DNA of 64,000 nt from NCBI GenBank assembly GCA_032000125.1, contig DAMALH010000006.1, positions 67,601-131,600 on the forward strand. The letters run 5' to 3'. The notes under the pieces are model-generated. The model made no database searches. It saw only the letters and a program-made list of their open reading frames with translations, and was not told where the DNA came from. This document shows positions 49,696 through 57,578 of the stretch, in pieces. Each line of letters begins with the position of its first letter. Positions within the stretch are counted from its first letter, which is position 1. The position numbers and the translations under genes were made by a program. The DNA is from Dryocola sp032000125. Its GTDB lineage: Bacteria > Pseudomonadota > Gammaproteobacteria > Enterobacterales > Enterobacteriaceae.

Positions 49696-51312
49696 ATGAA
49701 CGCTTATTCCGAACTTGCCTGTGATGTACTGATCGTCGGTAGCGGAGCTGCCGGTCTCTCCCTTGCTTTGCGTCTCGCCCAAAGCTGCAAAGTAATTGTT
49801 CTGAGTAAGGGGCCTATTAGCGAAGGCTCTACCTTTTATGCTCAGGGCGGCATTGCAGCGGTGTTTGATGAAACCGATAGCATCGACTCGCATGTGGAAG
49901 ATACGCTTATTGCAGGCGCAGGCATTTGTGAGCGCGAGGCGGTGGAGTTTGTCGCAAGCAATGCGCGCCACTGCGTGCAGTGGCTCATCGATCAGGGCGT
50001 ACTTTTCGATACGGAAATCCAGGCAAACGGGTCGGAGAGCTATCATTTGACCCGGGAAGGCGGCCACAGCCATCGCCGTATCCTGCATGCAGCAGATGCG
50101 ACCGGCAAAGAGGTAGAAACCACGCTGGTCGGTAAGGCGCTGAGCCACCCGAATATCCGCATCATTGAACGCAGCAACGCTGTCGACCTGATTGTTTCGG
50201 ACAAGATTGGCCTGCCGGGAACCCGCCGTGTTGTAGGCGCCTGGGTCTGGAATCGTAATCGCGAGAAGGTGGAAACCTGCCGCGCGAAGGCCGTTGTGCT
50301 GGCGACCGGCGGTGCTTCGAAAGTTTATCAATATACGACGAACCCGGATATTTCCTCCGGCGACGGAATTGCCATGGCCTGGCGTGCAGGCTGCCGCGTG
50401 GCGAATCTGGAGTTTAACCAGTTTCACCCAACGGCCCTCTTCCATCCGCAGGCACGTAATTTTTTGCTGACGGAGGCGTTGCGCGGCGAAGGTGCTTATC
50501 TTAAACGTCCTGACGGCACGCGCTTTATGCCCGATTTTGATGAACGTGGCGAGCTGGCCCCGCGCGATATTGTCGCGCGTGCCATCGACCATGAGATGAA
50601 GCGTCTCGGCGCAGACTGCATGTATCTTGATATCAGCCATAAGCCGGAAGAGTTCGTCCGCCGCCATTTCCCGACCATCTATGAAAAGCTGCTGGGGCTT
50701 GGGATCGATTTAACCAAAGAGCCGGTGCCCGTGGTCCCCGCGGCACATTATACCTGCGGCGGCGTGATGATTGACGAGAATGGCCGCACGGACGTTGACG
50801 GCCTTTATGCCATCGGTGAGGTGACCTATACCGGTCTGCACGGCGCCAACCGCATGGCCTCGAACTCCCTGCTGGAGTGCCTGGTTTACGGCTGGTCTGC
50901 CGCGGAAGATATTATCAAGCGCATCCCTTTCGCCCGCGAAACGAAATCCCTGCCGGCCTGGGACGACAGCCGGGTAGATAACCCTGACGAACAGGTGGTG
51001 ATTCAGCATAACTGGCACGAGCTGCGGTTATTTATGTGGGATTATGTGGGCATCGTACGTACCACGCGCCGCCTGGAGCGTGCTTTGCGCCGTATTACCA
51101 TGCTGCAACAAGAGATTGATGAATATTATGCCCACTTCCGGGTTTCCAATAATTTGCTGGAGCTGCGAAACCTTGTGCAGGTAGCGGAACTGATTGTACG
51201 CTGCGCAATGATGCGTAAGGAAAGCCGCGGATTGCACTACACGCTCGACTATCCGGAGCTTGCAGAACAATCGGGGCCTAGCATCCTTTCTCCGCTTTAC
51301 ATAAATAAATAG
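49696..51312 (+). CDS. nadB: L-aspartate oxidase NadB
   Basis: The 538-residue flavoenzyme starts MNAYSELACDVLIVGSGAAGLSLALRLA with the FAD dinucleotide fold, and contains HSHRRILHAADATG and RGEGAYLKRPDGTRF active-site segments. It oxidises aspartate to iminoaspartate, the first step of NAD synthesis. I chose the ATG at 49696 because the open frame upstream runs through the NadR box. Its end overlaps trmN by 16 bp. Confidence 0.98.
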   Translation: MNAYSELACDVLIVGSGAAGLSLALRLAQSCKVIVLSKGPISEGSTFYAQGGIAAVFDETDSIDSHVEDTLIAGAGICEREAVEFVASNARHCVQWLIDQGVLFDTEIQANGSESYHLTREGGHSHRRILHAADATGKEVETTLVGKALSHPNIRIIERSNAVDLIVSDKIGLPGTRRVVGAWVWNRNREKVETCRAKAVVLATGGASKVYQYTTNPDISSGDGIAMAWRAGCRVANLEFNQFHPTALFHPQARNFLLTEALRGEGAYLKRPDGTRFMPDFDERGELAPRDIVARAIDHEMKRLGADCMYLDISHKPEEFVRRHFPTIYEKLLGLGIDLTKEPVPVVPAAHYTCGGVMIDENGRTDVDGLYAIGEVTYTGLHGANRMASNSLLECLVYGWSAAEDIIKRIPFARETKSLPAWDDSRVDNPDEQVVIQHNWHELRLFMWDYVGIVRTTRRLERALRRITMLQQEIDEYYAHFRVSNNLLELRNLVQVAELIVRCAMMRKESRGLHYTLDYPELAEQSGPSILSPLYINK

Positions 51313-52034
51313 AAATCCTGGGTCAGGCCGCAGTAACCTTCAGACCAGGCCTGGTCTGGGCCACGAATAACCAGCCGCTCGGTAAAATACTCGCCGTCGG
51401 TTGGCGAGAGCGCAAGCATCACCCGGTGAGGTAAACGGGTTTCATTATCAGCAACATCCGTGCGGTAACGCACAAACCATCCCTGCGTTTTAGCCAGCGC
51501 CGTAAAAGCCGTACCCGCCGTTTCAGGCATAATCACGCAGAAAAAACCGTCTTCGGTAATTAGCTGCGCCGCACTGCTCAGCAAAGCGCTATGATCGAGC
51601 GTTGTGGTATAGCGAGCCTGCGCGCGTTCAGGAGAAGCACAGGCGCTTCCCTGCTCAAAAAAGGGGGGATTGCTGACGATAAGGGAATAGCGCTGGGTCG
51701 CCTGCTGCGCCCATTGGCGAATATCCGCACAGTGCACGCTGATACGGGACGCCCAACGACAGCCGCTGGCATTCTCTGCAGCCTGTTCAGCCGCGACGGG
51801 GTCGAGCTCCACGGCATCAATAGTGACATCATCAGGCGTGCGTTGGGCAAGCATCAGCGCCAGCAAACCGCTTCCGGTACCGATATCCAGCACGCTTTTG
51901 ACATTGGCGACCGGAGCCCAGGCGCCGAGTAAAGTACCATCCGTACCTACTTTCATTGCACAACGATCGTGTGCGATAAAAAACTGCTTAAATGTGAATC
52001 CGTCACGACGCAAATGCGCTTTCTGCCTGGACAT
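51297..52034 (-). CDS. trmN: tRNA1(Val) m6A37 methyltransferase TrmN
   Basis: The 245-residue SAM enzyme has the motif LDIGTGSGLLALMLAQR and the catalytic NPPF, and ends DFYLFM as E. coli TrmN6 (YfiC). It methylates adenine 37 of tRNA1-Val. I chose the ATG at 52034, which gives the E. coli length. It converges on nadB and is divergent from srmB. Confidence 0.94.
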   Translation of the reverse strand: MSRQKAHLRRDGFTFKQFFIAHDRCAMKVGTDGTLLGAWAPVANVKSVLDIGTGSGLLALMLAQRTPDDVTIDAVELDPVAAEQAAENASGCRWASRISVHCADIRQWAQQATQRYSLIVSNPPFFEQGSACASPERAQARYTTTLDHSALLSSAAQLITEDGFFCVIMPETAGTAFTALAKTQGWFVRYRTDVADNETRLPHRVMLALSPTDGEYFTERLVIRGPDQAWSEGYCGLTQDFYLFM

Positions 52035-52167
52035 CTTATTAACCCTGTAAAGAAACCGCAGTAGCATAAGTGAAACTCGGTGTCAGGAAAAGCATCACCT
52101 GGATACACTAACAGATGAAGATCGCAGCCATAACGTCTATAATCGGCGCCCCACATAGAGGTAGACC

Positions 52168-53490
52168 ATGACTGTAAGCACTTTTTCCGAACTCGAACTA
52201 GACGAAAGCCTTTTGGACGCGCTCCAGGACAAGGGCTTTACTCGCCCGACAGCCATTCAGGCTGCCGCCATTCCTCCTGCGCTTGAGGGGCGTGATGTTC
52301 TTGGTTCCGCACCAACGGGTACCGGTAAAACGGCGGCCTATCTGCTGCCAGTGTTACAGCATTTGATCGACTTCCCGCGCAAGAAATCTGGCCCGCCCCG
52401 CATTTTGATCGTGACGCCAACTCGTGAGCTGGCAATGCAGGTTGCGGATCACGCACGTGAGCTGGCGAAACATACGCACCTTGATATCGCCACTATCACC
52501 GGCGGCGTAGCCTATATGAACCATGCTGAGGTCTTCAGCGAAAATCAGGATATCGTGGTTGCCACCACCGGCCGCCTGCTGCAGTACATCAAAGAAGAAA
52601 ACTTTGACTGCCGCGCGGTAGAAACGCTGATACTTGATGAAGCCGATCGCATGCTGGATCTGGGTTTTGCACAGGATATTGAAACTATCGCCGCCGAAAC
52701 TCGCTGGCGCAAACAGACCATGCTCTTCTCCGCCACGCTTGAAGGCGATGCGATTAAGAATTTTGCGGAACGTCTGCTGGAAGATCCTGTAGAGGTTTCC
52801 GCTACGCCCTCTACCCGCGAGCGCAAAAAAATCCATCAGTGGTATTACCGCGCTGATGACGTAACGCATAAAACCGCCCTGCTGGTGAACCTGCTTCAAC
52901 AGCCGGACGCGACGCGCTCTATCGTCTTTGTCCGTAAACGCGAGCGTGTGCATGAGCTGGTCGCCTGGCTGCGCGAAGCGGGCATTAATACCTGCTATCT
53001 CGAAGGTGAAATGGTGCAAATGAAACGCACCGAGGCAATTAAACGTTTGACCGACGGGCGTGTTAACGTGCTGATTGCCACGGATGTTGCTGCACGCGGT
53101 ATTGATATTCCAGACGTGAGCCACGTTTTCAACTTTGATATGCCGCGTACCGCCGATACTTATTTACACCGTATCGGGCGTACCGGGCGTGCAGGCCTTA
53201 AAGGCACGGCAATTTCACTGGTTGAGGCTCACGATCATCTGCTGCTGGGTAAAATTACCCGCTATATGAATGAGCCGTTAAAATCCCGTGTGATTGACGA
53301 ACTGCGGCCAACGACTCGCGCGCCAAGTGAAAAACTCACCGGCAAGCCGTCGAAGAAGGTGCTTGCGAAGCGCGAAGAGAAAAAGAAAGACGAGAAAGAG
53401 AAACCGCGCGTAAAAGTTCGCCACCGCGATAAGAAAAACGTCGGCAAGCGCCGTAAGCCGAGCGCCGCAAAATCTGAATCTGCGGAATAA
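52168..53490 (+). CDS. srmB: DEAD-box RNA helicase SrmB
   Basis: The 440-residue helicase has the Q motif region FTRPTAIQ, motif I APTGTGKTAAYL, DEAD in LILDEADRMLDLGF, SAT in FSATLEGD and motif VI HRIGRTGRAG, then a basic lysine/arginine-rich tail (EEKKKDEKEKPRVKVRHRDKKNVGKRRK) that targets it to RNA. It assists early assembly of the 50S subunit. Confidence 0.97.
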   Translation: MTVSTFSELELDESLLDALQDKGFTRPTAIQAAAIPPALEGRDVLGSAPTGTGKTAAYLLPVLQHLIDFPRKKSGPPRILIVTPTRELAMQVADHARELAKHTHLDIATITGGVAYMNHAEVFSENQDIVVATTGRLLQYIKEENFDCRAVETLILDEADRMLDLGFAQDIETIAAETRWRKQTMLFSATLEGDAIKNFAERLLEDPVEVSATPSTRERKKIHQWYYRADDVTHKTALLVNLLQQPDATRSIVFVRKRERVHELVAWLREAGINTCYLEGEMVQMKRTEAIKRLTDGRVNVLIATDVAARGIDIPDVSHVFNFDMPRTADTYLHRIGRTGRAGLKGTAISLVEAHDHLLLGKITRYMNEPLKSRVIDELRPTTRAPSEKLTGKPSKKVLAKREEKKKDEKEKPRVKVRHRDKKNVGKRRKPSAAKSESAE

Positions 53491-53504
53491 TTCAGCAGTA
53501 AGAC

Positions 53505-53535
53505 AAAAAACCGCCTCTTTGGAGGCGGTTTTTTT
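53505..53535 (+). terminator. srmB intrinsic terminator
   Basis: AAAAAACCGCCTC-TTTG-GAGGCGGTTTTTTT, a strong bidirectional-looking hairpin just after srmB. Confidence 0.92.
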
Positions 53536-53588
53536 ATAAATTAAGTCTGGAATTTGCCGGCTCCAGCCAAAAATTGTATCGAACCGAC

Positions 53589-53621
53589 AAAAAAGCCGAC
53601 TCATCGCTAAGCCGGCTTTTG
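53589..53621 (-). terminator. grcA intrinsic terminator
   Basis: AAAAGCCGGCTT with the imperfect complement AGTCGGCTTTTTT on the minus strand, shortly after the grcA stop. Confidence 0.78.
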
Positions 53622-53634
53622 TATGTTTAAGCTG

Positions 53635-54018
53635 TTACAGGCTTTCAGTGAAAGTACGGGCAATAACGTCGCGCTGCTGTTCTGGAGTCAGCGAGTTGAA
53701 ACGCACTGCATAGCCAGAAACACGAATAGTAAGCTGCGGATATTTTTCCGGATGCTCAACGGCATCCTGCAGCGTTTCACGACGCAGCACGTTGACGTTC
53801 AGGTGCTGACCGCCTTCCACACGTACCTCTGGTTTTACTTCCATTGGAATTTCGCGATATTCAAACTGACCGAGTTTACTTACGGCTACCACTTCATCTT
53901 CTGAGAAGCCTGCTTTCGCACATACACAACGCGCTTCGCCTTTTTCGCTGTCCAGCAGCCAGAAAGAGTTCAGAAGTTCGTCGTTTGCAGCTTTTGTAAT
54001 CTGGATACCAGTAATCAT
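53635..54018 (-). CDS. grcA: Autonomous glycyl radical cofactor GrcA
   Basis: The 127-residue protein replaces the damaged C-terminal part of pyruvate formate-lyase. The glycyl radical site is in LTIRVSGYAVRFNSLTPEQQRDVI near the C-terminus and the middle VEGGQHLNVNVLRRETLQDA matches the PFL end. It supports growth when oxygen has cleaved PFL. Two FNR-type sites lie upstream with the spacing known from E. coli yfiD. Confidence 0.97.
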   Translation of the reverse strand: MITGIQITKAANDELLNSFWLLDSEKGEARCVCAKAGFSEDEVVAVSKLGQFEYREIPMEVKPEVRVEGGQHLNVNVLRRETLQDAVEHPEKYPQLTIRVSGYAVRFNSLTPEQQRDVIARTFTESL

Positions 54019-54131
54019 TTTATGTCTCCCTGTGGGCTAGTTTCGCTGATTCTTTTGAGCCGCATTCTGGCTCATTGGTAAAACCTTTATCTCGCTGACG
54101 ATCTATATACCAGCCCCGCCGGAGGCAAACC

Positions 54132-54145
54132 TTGATTTAAGTCAA
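54132..54145 (-). promoter_or_regulatory. FNR site I of grcA
   Basis: TTGAT-TTAA-GTCAA, one base from the consensus TTGAT-N4-ATCAA. Its centre is 53 bp from site II, the same distance as the -40.5 and -93.5 sites of E. coli yfiD. Confidence 0.8.
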
Positions 54146-54184
54146 TAAAATCCACATGCTAACTGTGGGTACATTTTCATTTTT

Positions 54185-54198
54185 TTGTTTTACATCAA
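54185..54198 (-). promoter_or_regulatory. FNR site II of grcA
   Basis: TTGAT-GTAA-AACAA on the minus strand, a weaker FNR site upstream of site I. In E. coli occupation of the distal site lowers expression under full anaerobiosis. The rest of the 54019-54334 gap holds the ung promoter region and no gene. Confidence 0.72.
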
Positions 54199-54334
54199 CT
54201 TAGCGGCAACGCATTGAGTTAAAAATTTTGTAAATATTCAACTTTTGTTGTGCCATCCTCCCGGCGCGCCGTGGATTTTGCTATGAGTAAAGAAGCAGTT
54301 AAGCTATTAGTATAACAATTCGCAGGAGAGCGAC

Positions 54335-55018
54335 ATGACCACCTCACTCACATGGCACGACGTGCTGGCCGAAGAAAAGCAGCAGCCTTATTTCGTAAAC
54401 ACGCTTAGCACCGTCGCCAATGAACGCGCAGCAGGCATTACCGTCTACCCACCGCAAAAAGATGTATTCAATGCCTTTCGCTTTACGGAGCTTGGCGATG
54501 TGAAAGTGGTGATCCTCGGACAAGATCCCTACCACGGGCCGGGCCAGGCGCACGGTCTGGCGTTCTCAGTGCTTCCCGGCGTTGCGGTTCCTCCGTCGCT
54601 CGTCAATATCTATAAAGAGCTGCAAAGTAATTTCCCGGATTTTGTACGGCCTAATCACGGGTATCTGGAAAGCTGGGCGCGTCAGGGCGTGATGCTGCTT
54701 AATACGGTGTTAACCGTTGAAGCCGGGAAGGCACACTCGCACGCACGCCTGGGGTGGGAAACGTTCACGGATAAAGTCATTGCGCTAATTAACCAGCATT
54801 GCGAAGGCGTGGTGTTTCTTCTTTGGGGTTCGCACGCCCAGAAGAAAGGCAGCATTATCGATCGCAAACGCCATTATGTTTTGCAGGCACCGCATCCTTC
54901 GCCGCTTTCAGCGCATCGCGGATTCCTCGGCTGCGGCCATTTTGCTAAAGCCAATGAATACCTTATTGAACGCGGACTCGCGCCGATAGACTGGTCACCG
55001 AAACTTCCGACCCAGTGA
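54335..55018 (+). CDS. ung: Uracil-DNA glycosylase
   Basis: The 227-residue enzyme removes uracil from DNA. Family motifs VVILGQDPYHGPGQAHGLAFSV (catalytic aspartate) and HPSPLSAHRGFLGCGHF (catalytic histidine) are intact. GGAG precedes the start. It is monocistronic and ended by the hairpin at 55025-55054. Confidence 0.98.
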   Translation: MTTSLTWHDVLAEEKQQPYFVNTLSTVANERAAGITVYPPQKDVFNAFRFTELGDVKVVILGQDPYHGPGQAHGLAFSVLPGVAVPPSLVNIYKELQSNFPDFVRPNHGYLESWARQGVMLLNTVLTVEAGKAHSHARLGWETFTDKVIALINQHCEGVVFLLWGSHAQKKGSIIDRKRHYVLQAPHPSPLSAHRGFLGCGHFAKANEYLIERGLAPIDWSPKLPTQ

Positions 55019-55024
55019 GCATAA

Positions 55025-55054
55025 AAAAAGCCAGCTTTATTAAGCTGGCTTTTT
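55025..55054. terminator. Bidirectional terminator between ung and yfiF
   Basis: AAAAAGCCAGCTT-TATT-AAGCTGGCTTTTT is a perfect 13-bp stem between the convergent genes, with T-runs on both strands. Confidence 0.93.
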
Positions 55055-55074
55055 ATTACTAACAGGCAAGCCCG

Positions 55075-56136
55075 TTACGCTTTATTCTGACGCCACCACT
55101 CGGCGAGCAACACGCCGGTTGCTACAGAAACGTTCAGGCTTTCAACGTTGCCGGTACCGTCGATAGCGATACTCATATCTGCGTTTTCAAAGGTAGCTTC
55201 CGTTACGCCTTCGCGTTCCTGCCCCAGCACCAGCACCATTTTTTTCGGCAGCTCGGCTTTAAACAGCGGCGTGCCTTTGTGGCTGGAAGTGGTCACAATG
55301 GCGTAACCTGCTTTGCGGAACTGCTCCAGCCCATCGGTAAAAGTATCACCGCTGATAGCCTGAACGTGCTCGGCACCGCCTTCTGCAGTCCGCACCGCAG
55401 CACCGGATTCCAGCAGCGAAGCATCCTGCACCAGCAGGCCCTTCACGCCGAAATGCGCGCAGCTACGCATAATACCGCCGAGGTTATGCGGGTTGCCGAT
55501 ATCTTCCAGCGCCAGAACGCAATCGTCCTCGCCTGCTTTCGACAGCCAGCTCTGCACGCTAATCCCGCTACGCTTTTTAATCAGGAAGCAAACGCCGCCG
55601 TGGTGCTCGGTACCGGATGCTTTAGCCAGCTCCGCATCGTCCACTACATGGTAGGCTTTGCGGTTAGCGGCCATCCAGCGCAGCGCTTCCTTGAAACGCG
55701 GCGTTACGCTCTGGATGAACCAGGCGCGTACGATACAGTCCGGCCGGCTCTGGAACAGGGCCTGGCAGGCATTTTCACCGTAAACACGGGTTTCTTCTGC
55801 ACGCTGACGACGGATAACTTCCGGATCGACAAAGCTCTTAGCGCTGCTGCCATCCTGGTCTGCCGCTGTCGATTCTTCAGCTCGCGGGGGACGGGAAACC
55901 GTACGCCATGGTGAATCACCGCGGTCTTCGCGATCGTCACTACGACCCCACTCGCGCCCGGCGCCAGGCTTATCATCGCGACGCGGGCGGCGTCCGCCCT
56001 CACCGCGTGACGGAGCTGCCGCACGCCCACCACCTTTACCGGTACGCGGGTTTTGACTGCGCTTTTCGCTGTCATCGTCACTGCGGACATACATCACTTT
56101 GACCTTGCCGCTTTTACTTTTAAATTCGTCGTTCAT
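55075..56136 (-). CDS. yfiF: SpoU-family tRNA/rRNA methyltransferase YfiF
   Basis: The 353-residue protein has a basic, disordered N-terminal 100 residues (KRSQNPRTGKGGGRAAAPSRGEGGRRPRRDDK) and a C-terminal SPOUT domain with NPHNLGGIMRSCAHFGV, LVLGQEREGV and LNVSVATGVLLAEW. The modified nucleoside is not settled to my knowledge. I chose the ATG at 56136 (MNDEFKSKSGKVKVMYVRSD), as in E. coli. Confidence 0.93.
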   Translation of the reverse strand: MNDEFKSKSGKVKVMYVRSDDDSEKRSQNPRTGKGGGRAAAPSRGEGGRRPRRDDKPGAGREWGRSDDREDRGDSPWRTVSRPPRAEESTAADQDGSSAKSFVDPEVIRRQRAEETRVYGENACQALFQSRPDCIVRAWFIQSVTPRFKEALRWMAANRKAYHVVDDAELAKASGTEHHGGVCFLIKKRSGISVQSWLSKAGEDDCVLALEDIGNPHNLGGIMRSCAHFGVKGLLVQDASLLESGAAVRTAEGGAEHVQAISGDTFTDGLEQFRKAGYAIVTTSSHKGTPLFKAELPKKMVLVLGQEREGVTEATFENADMSIAIDGTGNVESLNVSVATGVLLAEWWRQNKA

Positions 56137-56347
56137 TATTCTCTCCACCTGGCTGAGCGCGTGGCGCGCAGATTACCCGATGTGGCACCGCTTAGCCATT
56201 AACTTTGGTCAAAAGCTAACAACTATTGTAATCATCGAATAAATCGCTTTGTTGACACCTGTTTAATCGCCGATAATCTTTAACATATTAGAAACATTAT
56301 CGGTTATTCACGCCGATCCCCTGACAACACACCCTTAGAGGTTAGTT

Positions 56348-56767
56348 ATGAATACCGTTTGTGCCGCCTGTCAGGCTATTAATCGCATTCCTGACGACCG
56401 TATTGACGACGTTGCAAAATGTGGACGCTGTGGCCACGAACTCTTTGATGGCGAAGTCATTAACGCAACCAGCGCAACGCTCGATCGGCTGCTAAAAGAC
56501 GATCTGCCGGTCGTCGTTGATTTCTGGGCTCCCTGGTGCGGCCCGTGCGTTAACTTCGCCCCTATTTTTGAAGACGTAGCCGAAGAGCGTAGCGGCAAAG
56601 TTCGCTTCGTTAAGGTTAATACCGAGGCAGAGCCAGAGCTGAGCGCGCGCTTCCGTATCCGCAGCATTCCTACCATTATGATCTTTAAGCAAGGCGAGAT
56701 GGTGGATATGTTAAACGGCGCCATGCCAAAAGCGCCGTTCGACGGCTGGCTGAACGAAAATATCTGA
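56348..56767 (+). CDS. trxC: Thioredoxin 2
   Basis: The 139-residue protein has an N-terminal zinc-binding domain with two CxxC motifs (CAACQ, CGRCGHELFDG) and a thioredoxin domain with active site WCGPC. This domain pair defines TrxC. It reduces disulfides in the cytoplasm under oxidative stress; in E. coli it is induced by OxyR. I did not identify an OxyR site with confidence in the 211-bp upstream gap. Confidence 0.98.
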   Translation: MNTVCAACQAINRIPDDRIDDVAKCGRCGHELFDGEVINATSATLDRLLKDDLPVVVDFWAPWCGPCVNFAPIFEDVAEERSGKVRFVKVNTEAEPELSARFRIRSIPTIMIFKQGEMVDMLNGAMPKAPFDGWLNENI

Positions 56768-56844
56768 CCGGTAAAGCGGGGGCACGATTGTTGTGCTCCT
56801 GCCTTCTATCTACGTTAGAATAACGTTTTTACTTACGTATCCTG

Positions 56845-57546
56845 ATGACTGAAAACGCTGTTCTTCGTCTTCGCGCTGAACGACTGGCGCGCGCTACCCG
56901 CCCTTTTCTTGCCCGCGGTAACCGTATTCGCCGCTGCCAGCGCTGCCTTTTGCCGCTGAAGCTTTGCCTGTGCGATACGCTAAAACCGCAGCCCGCACGT
57001 AGCCGATTCTGCCTGGTCATGTTCGATACGGAGCCAATGAAGCCAAGCAATACCGGCCGCCTGATCGCCGATATTCTTCCCGATACCGCCGCTTTTCAAT
57101 GGTCGCGTACCGATCCCCCGCAGGCGCTGCTCGATCTGGTCGCCTGTCCCGACTATCAGCCAATGGTCGTTTTCCCTGCCTCCTACGCCGATAAAGACAG
57201 AAAGGTGCTGACAGCGCCGCCGCTTTCCGGCAAACCGCCGCTGTTTATTATGCTTGACGGAACCTGGACCGAAGCGCGCAAAATGTTCCGTAAAAGCCCC
57301 TGGCTTGATGCGTTACCCGTTATCTCGGTAGATCTAAGTATTTCATCGGCTTACCGGCTGCGTGTGGCCAGCGTGGACGGGCAATACTGCACTGCGGAAG
57401 TCGCTGCGGCGCTACTTGAGCAGGCCGGAGATAGCCAGGCCGCCCTTGGCCTAACGGATCATTTCACTTTATTCCGTGAGCGTTACCTGGCGGGTAAACC
57501 CCATCATCAGGCCAGCATCACAGCAGCGGAGCCAGAAAGCGTTTAA
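56845..57546 (+). CDS. tapT: tRNA-uridine aminocarboxypropyltransferase TapT
   Basis: The 233-residue DTW-domain protein has a zinc cluster CQRCLLPLKLCLC, the conserved TEPMKPSNTGRL and the signature LDGTWTEARKM. It makes acp3U at position 47 of tRNA using SAM. It was formerly YfiP. It lies 32 bp upstream of patZ on the same strand. Confidence 0.95.
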   Translation: MTENAVLRLRAERLARATRPFLARGNRIRRCQRCLLPLKLCLCDTLKPQPARSRFCLVMFDTEPMKPSNTGRLIADILPDTAAFQWSRTDPPQALLDLVACPDYQPMVVFPASYADKDRKVLTAPPLSGKPPLFIMLDGTWTEARKMFRKSPWLDALPVISVDLSISSAYRLRVASVDGQYCTAEVAAALLEQAGDSQAALGLTDHFTLFRERYLAGKPHHQASITAAEPESV

Positions 57547-57578
57547 ACTCACGTAGATATATCTCAGGGGAGAGAAAA